A DNA stretch of 64,000 nt from Latrodectus hesperus. Lineage: Eukaryota; Arthropoda; Arachnida; Araneae; Theridiidae. The notes under the pieces were generated by a model. That model was given only the letters and a program-made list of their open reading frames with translations. It ran no database searches and was not told where the DNA came from. Numbering within the stretch: the stretch's first letter is position 1; each line of letters starts with the position of its first letter. The translations under genes and the position numbers were made by a program. Positions 59,611 to 64,000 of this stretch are shown piece by piece. The stretch lies in the NCBI GenBank assembly GCA_037975125.1, contig CM075852.1, forward strand, positions 19,429,025 through 19,493,024. The letters are read 5' to 3'.

Positions 59611-61187
59611 CAAGTAGCTTAAGAAAAATACGTAGCCATATTGGGTTTTCCTTTTTATAATATATTTTGGCTAAATCTTGGAATGCCCAAGATTTTTTGT
59701 GACTTTGCTACCTTTATAAGACCAACAATGGCTTATTATGGCATACTGGGAAAAACTTGTCAACCTCTATCGGAGAAATAGTGGCTTGTCTTGGCATTTC
59801 TTACATTGGGGAAGCCTTTCCCCCATGGTAGGACCCATGGAGGAAAGAATATAAGAGGAGTAGTTCTAACCGCGAAATATCATGAGCACTAGTGAAGTAG
59901 CTGCTAGCAGACGATACCACGCCCACTCTTTCTTTCAAGAGAAACAGTACTTTCTTATTGAGCATTATTTTCATTTAAATTGCACACACCGAAATAAAAG
60001 TGATCTAAATTTCTAACTATTTTTAAAGAGTTATTTTTTAATAGTTAAGTGGTTATTTTGTGTTTTTGCTAATTATTAATATGTATCTCAATAAAGAAAT
60101 TTTAGACGTGTTTTTCACCTTATTGACTTTGAGATGAACACTTGAATTTTATAAATTAAATTAAATATGTTATTATCATATTTATAATAATGAAAAATTT
60201 CGATTTTTTTCTTCATTGATATTCAGTGGCAATGTTTTCGACCCATGTTATATCCTGTGATTTTATCCATGCATGCAATTTTCTGCTATTTGGTTATTAT
60301 TTTTTCCATTATAAGGAAGAAAAATGTTTCTGTATATAAATTTATTCATAACTGTATAGTAAAAGTATTTTTCCTTTGGTGTATTTTCAGTCCAATACTA
60401 AAAATAAAAGTTTTTATTATCAATAGTTAGTAAATTTACTAATTATTGATAATAAAAATTTTTTTCATTTAATATCATTTAAATGAATTTCGTTGAATAA
60501 TGTAAAGTAAAAAAAAATATTGTAATATAAAGTCAACTCTAAGAAACCTAGAAACTAAATAAAATTTTTTTTATCTGAAATTGAATTTCAATAAATCTTG
60601 ATATATTATATTTAATAAGATTAATATAAGATAAAAATATCTTCTCAAGAAGTATGATATTTTGATATTAATATAATGTTGAAAACTCAGTACCTTTGTT
60701 TTAGAAAATTGGAATTTATTCTCTAGCGAAATAATTAATTGTGTATTTCTAAACTTATAAAATTTATCTCCTTTAATTTAATTTTTTACAGATGAGTTAA
60801 TGTAATACATATGAAATTTTTCTTTTATAATGATTATTCAATAAACATTCATTAAAATAATTTCGGTTTAAACAACGAAGTTTAAATAAGTCTATTTTCT
60901 TATAGAGGTTTATAACAAGAGGTTAAATAGCAAACAATAAGGTTTTAGTGTAATGTTTTGGAAGATAGAGGGGATTTGACACATACGTCAAGTGCTGACC
61001 AATCTCCACTTATGTTTCTTCCTCCATGGTAGACCAATCTTGGCATGCCCAACATTGGGGAAAACATGGCTACTATTATCAAGACTTATCTTAACATGCT
61101 GTATATTGGAGAAAACTTGATGTCCATTATTGGGATTATCTTGGCAAGTTTGTCAGTATTGGGTCAGGCTATTTTGCTACTTGGGAA
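59611..61187. mobile_element. Possible foldback element with TTGG-repeat arms
   Basis: The left arm (about 59611-59850) and right arm (about 61012-61187) are built of degenerate TTGG/CCAA units. They end internally in CATGGAGGAAAG (left, ~59840) and CTTCCTCCATG (right, ~61018), which are inverted. The outer ends, CAAGTAGC (left) and GCTACTTGGG (right), are also inverted. The ~1.16-kb centre has no ORF. The arms are diverged, so this could instead be two independent copies of the repeat seen at 52.85-53.15 kb. Confidence 0.5.
60409..60460. repeat. 52-bp near-perfect palindrome, no loop
   Basis: Arms 60409-60434 and 60435-60460 are complementary with two mismatches (both G-T type). The centre is GTAAATTTAC. 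Confidence 0.88.
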
Positions 61188-61620
61188 AATAATGATGAAC
61201 TAATTTTACCTGCAAAAGTTTAGCTTAATTTGACTAATTCGCAATTAGTGTATTCACAAGATGAATAAAAAAATCATGATTTTTGTCAAGTAAGAACGAA
61301 AACAAAAATCAAATAAATGATTAAATTACAAAAAATTGTTTTCATGTAATTTATATTGAAAGGTACATAAGCAATTGTACAAAAAAGAATACCAAGCTTG
61401 TTTTGCCTAACTCAATCCTTCTATGGAAAAAAAGCTCGAATGTGAGCTTACTCATTTAAAACAAAGTTCTTTGTTTGCAAAAAAACTATGTACATGTATA
61501 ATAGATAAACTGTTTGCATATAACTCAATGGTATTATATCGTAGAAGAGCAGTTTTATTATTACTTTCTGTATAGCCTACGTCTGTTATGAATATATATT
61601 ATTAAGCCCCTATTACATTA
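61188..61620. other. AT-rich DNA, no gene seen
   Basis: Nothing recognised. Confidence 0.5.
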
Positions 61621-61650
61621 GAGTTGCTCAGATTTCAGTTTGAGCAACTC
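61621..61650. repeat. 10-bp hairpin, GAGTTGCTCA
   Basis: Arms GAGTTGCTCA (61621-61630) and TGAGCAACTC (61641-61650) with a 10-nt loop. A third copy, TTGAGCAACTCG, follows at ~61689. The local stretch to 61740 is less AT-rich and may be a small repeat element. Confidence 0.75.

Positions 61651-64000
<2,350 letters not shown>

Overview
This is a eukaryotic, strongly AT-rich, repeat-laden window. The only complete host gene I recognise is SKP1 (minus strand, CDS 28617-29105). The rest is mostly transposon copies and relics, tRNA-headed SINEs with perfect target-site duplications, long (TA)n arrays and non-coding AT-rich DNA. The mix (DUF4817-type mariner, Tc1, Tigger, hAT relics, piggyBac-like MITE, X-element/jockey-like LINEs, SINEs with CAACAA tails) suggests an arthropod, most likely a chelicerate such as an orb-weaving spider. 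The lineage is inference from repeat style; no diagnostic marker was read.

Layout. 1-8.4 kb: AT-rich DNA with a possible terminal exon (2279-2420), a 236-bp tandem duplication and three SINEs. 8.9-10.0 kb: a Tc1 transposase with two in-frame stops. 10.9-11.2 kb: a SINE with exact TSDs. 11.9-15.07 kb: a decayed Tigger element carrying nested insertions. 15.1-15.4 kb: a small ORF with an N-terminal hydrophobic segment. 15.589-17.520 kb: the best-preserved mobile element, an intact DD41D mariner with 273-bp terminal inverted repeats, sitting inside a (TA)n array. 17.7-27 kb: a minus-strand SINE, local duplications, perfect hairpins, LINE 3' fragments and a short retroposon.

27.9-29.15 kb: SKP1 with a splice acceptor 35 nt before its ATG. 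29.15-34.1 kb: no further gene seen; the unseen SKP1 5' exon may lie here. 34.1-36.1 kb: a LINE ORF1 (zinc-knuckle gag) broken by one frameshift and with no reverse transcriptase. 37.3-37.9 kb: a hAT relic. 38.06-39.67 kb: a complete but dead Tc1 element with IR/DR ends. 42.4 kb: a truncated THAP domain. 43.8-46.9 kb: a foldback-type repeat, a TA-flanked MITE candidate and a 553-bp piggyBac-like MITE.

49.0-49.9 kb: a LINE endonuclease-domain relic. 50.0-51.8 kb: a TTCG-rich, internally repetitive non-coding block split by 226 bp of (TA)n. 52.6-53.15 kb: a ZMYM1-like hAT relic beside a tandem TTGG/CCAA repeat. 53.84-53.95 kb: two adjacent perfect palindromes. 55.0-55.4 kb: a LINE 3' end. 57.35-57.44 kb: a possible minus-strand terminal exon. 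58.7-59.0 kb: a SINE. 59.6-61.2 kb: two TTGG-repeat arms in inverted arrangement, possibly one foldback element.

SKP1 acts in SCF ubiquitin ligases and has no functional link to its neighbours; the transposon pieces are independent insertions. I see no convincing new multi-gene system. The most unusual features are the intact long-TIR DD41D mariner, the TTGG-arm element and the cluster of perfect palindromes.
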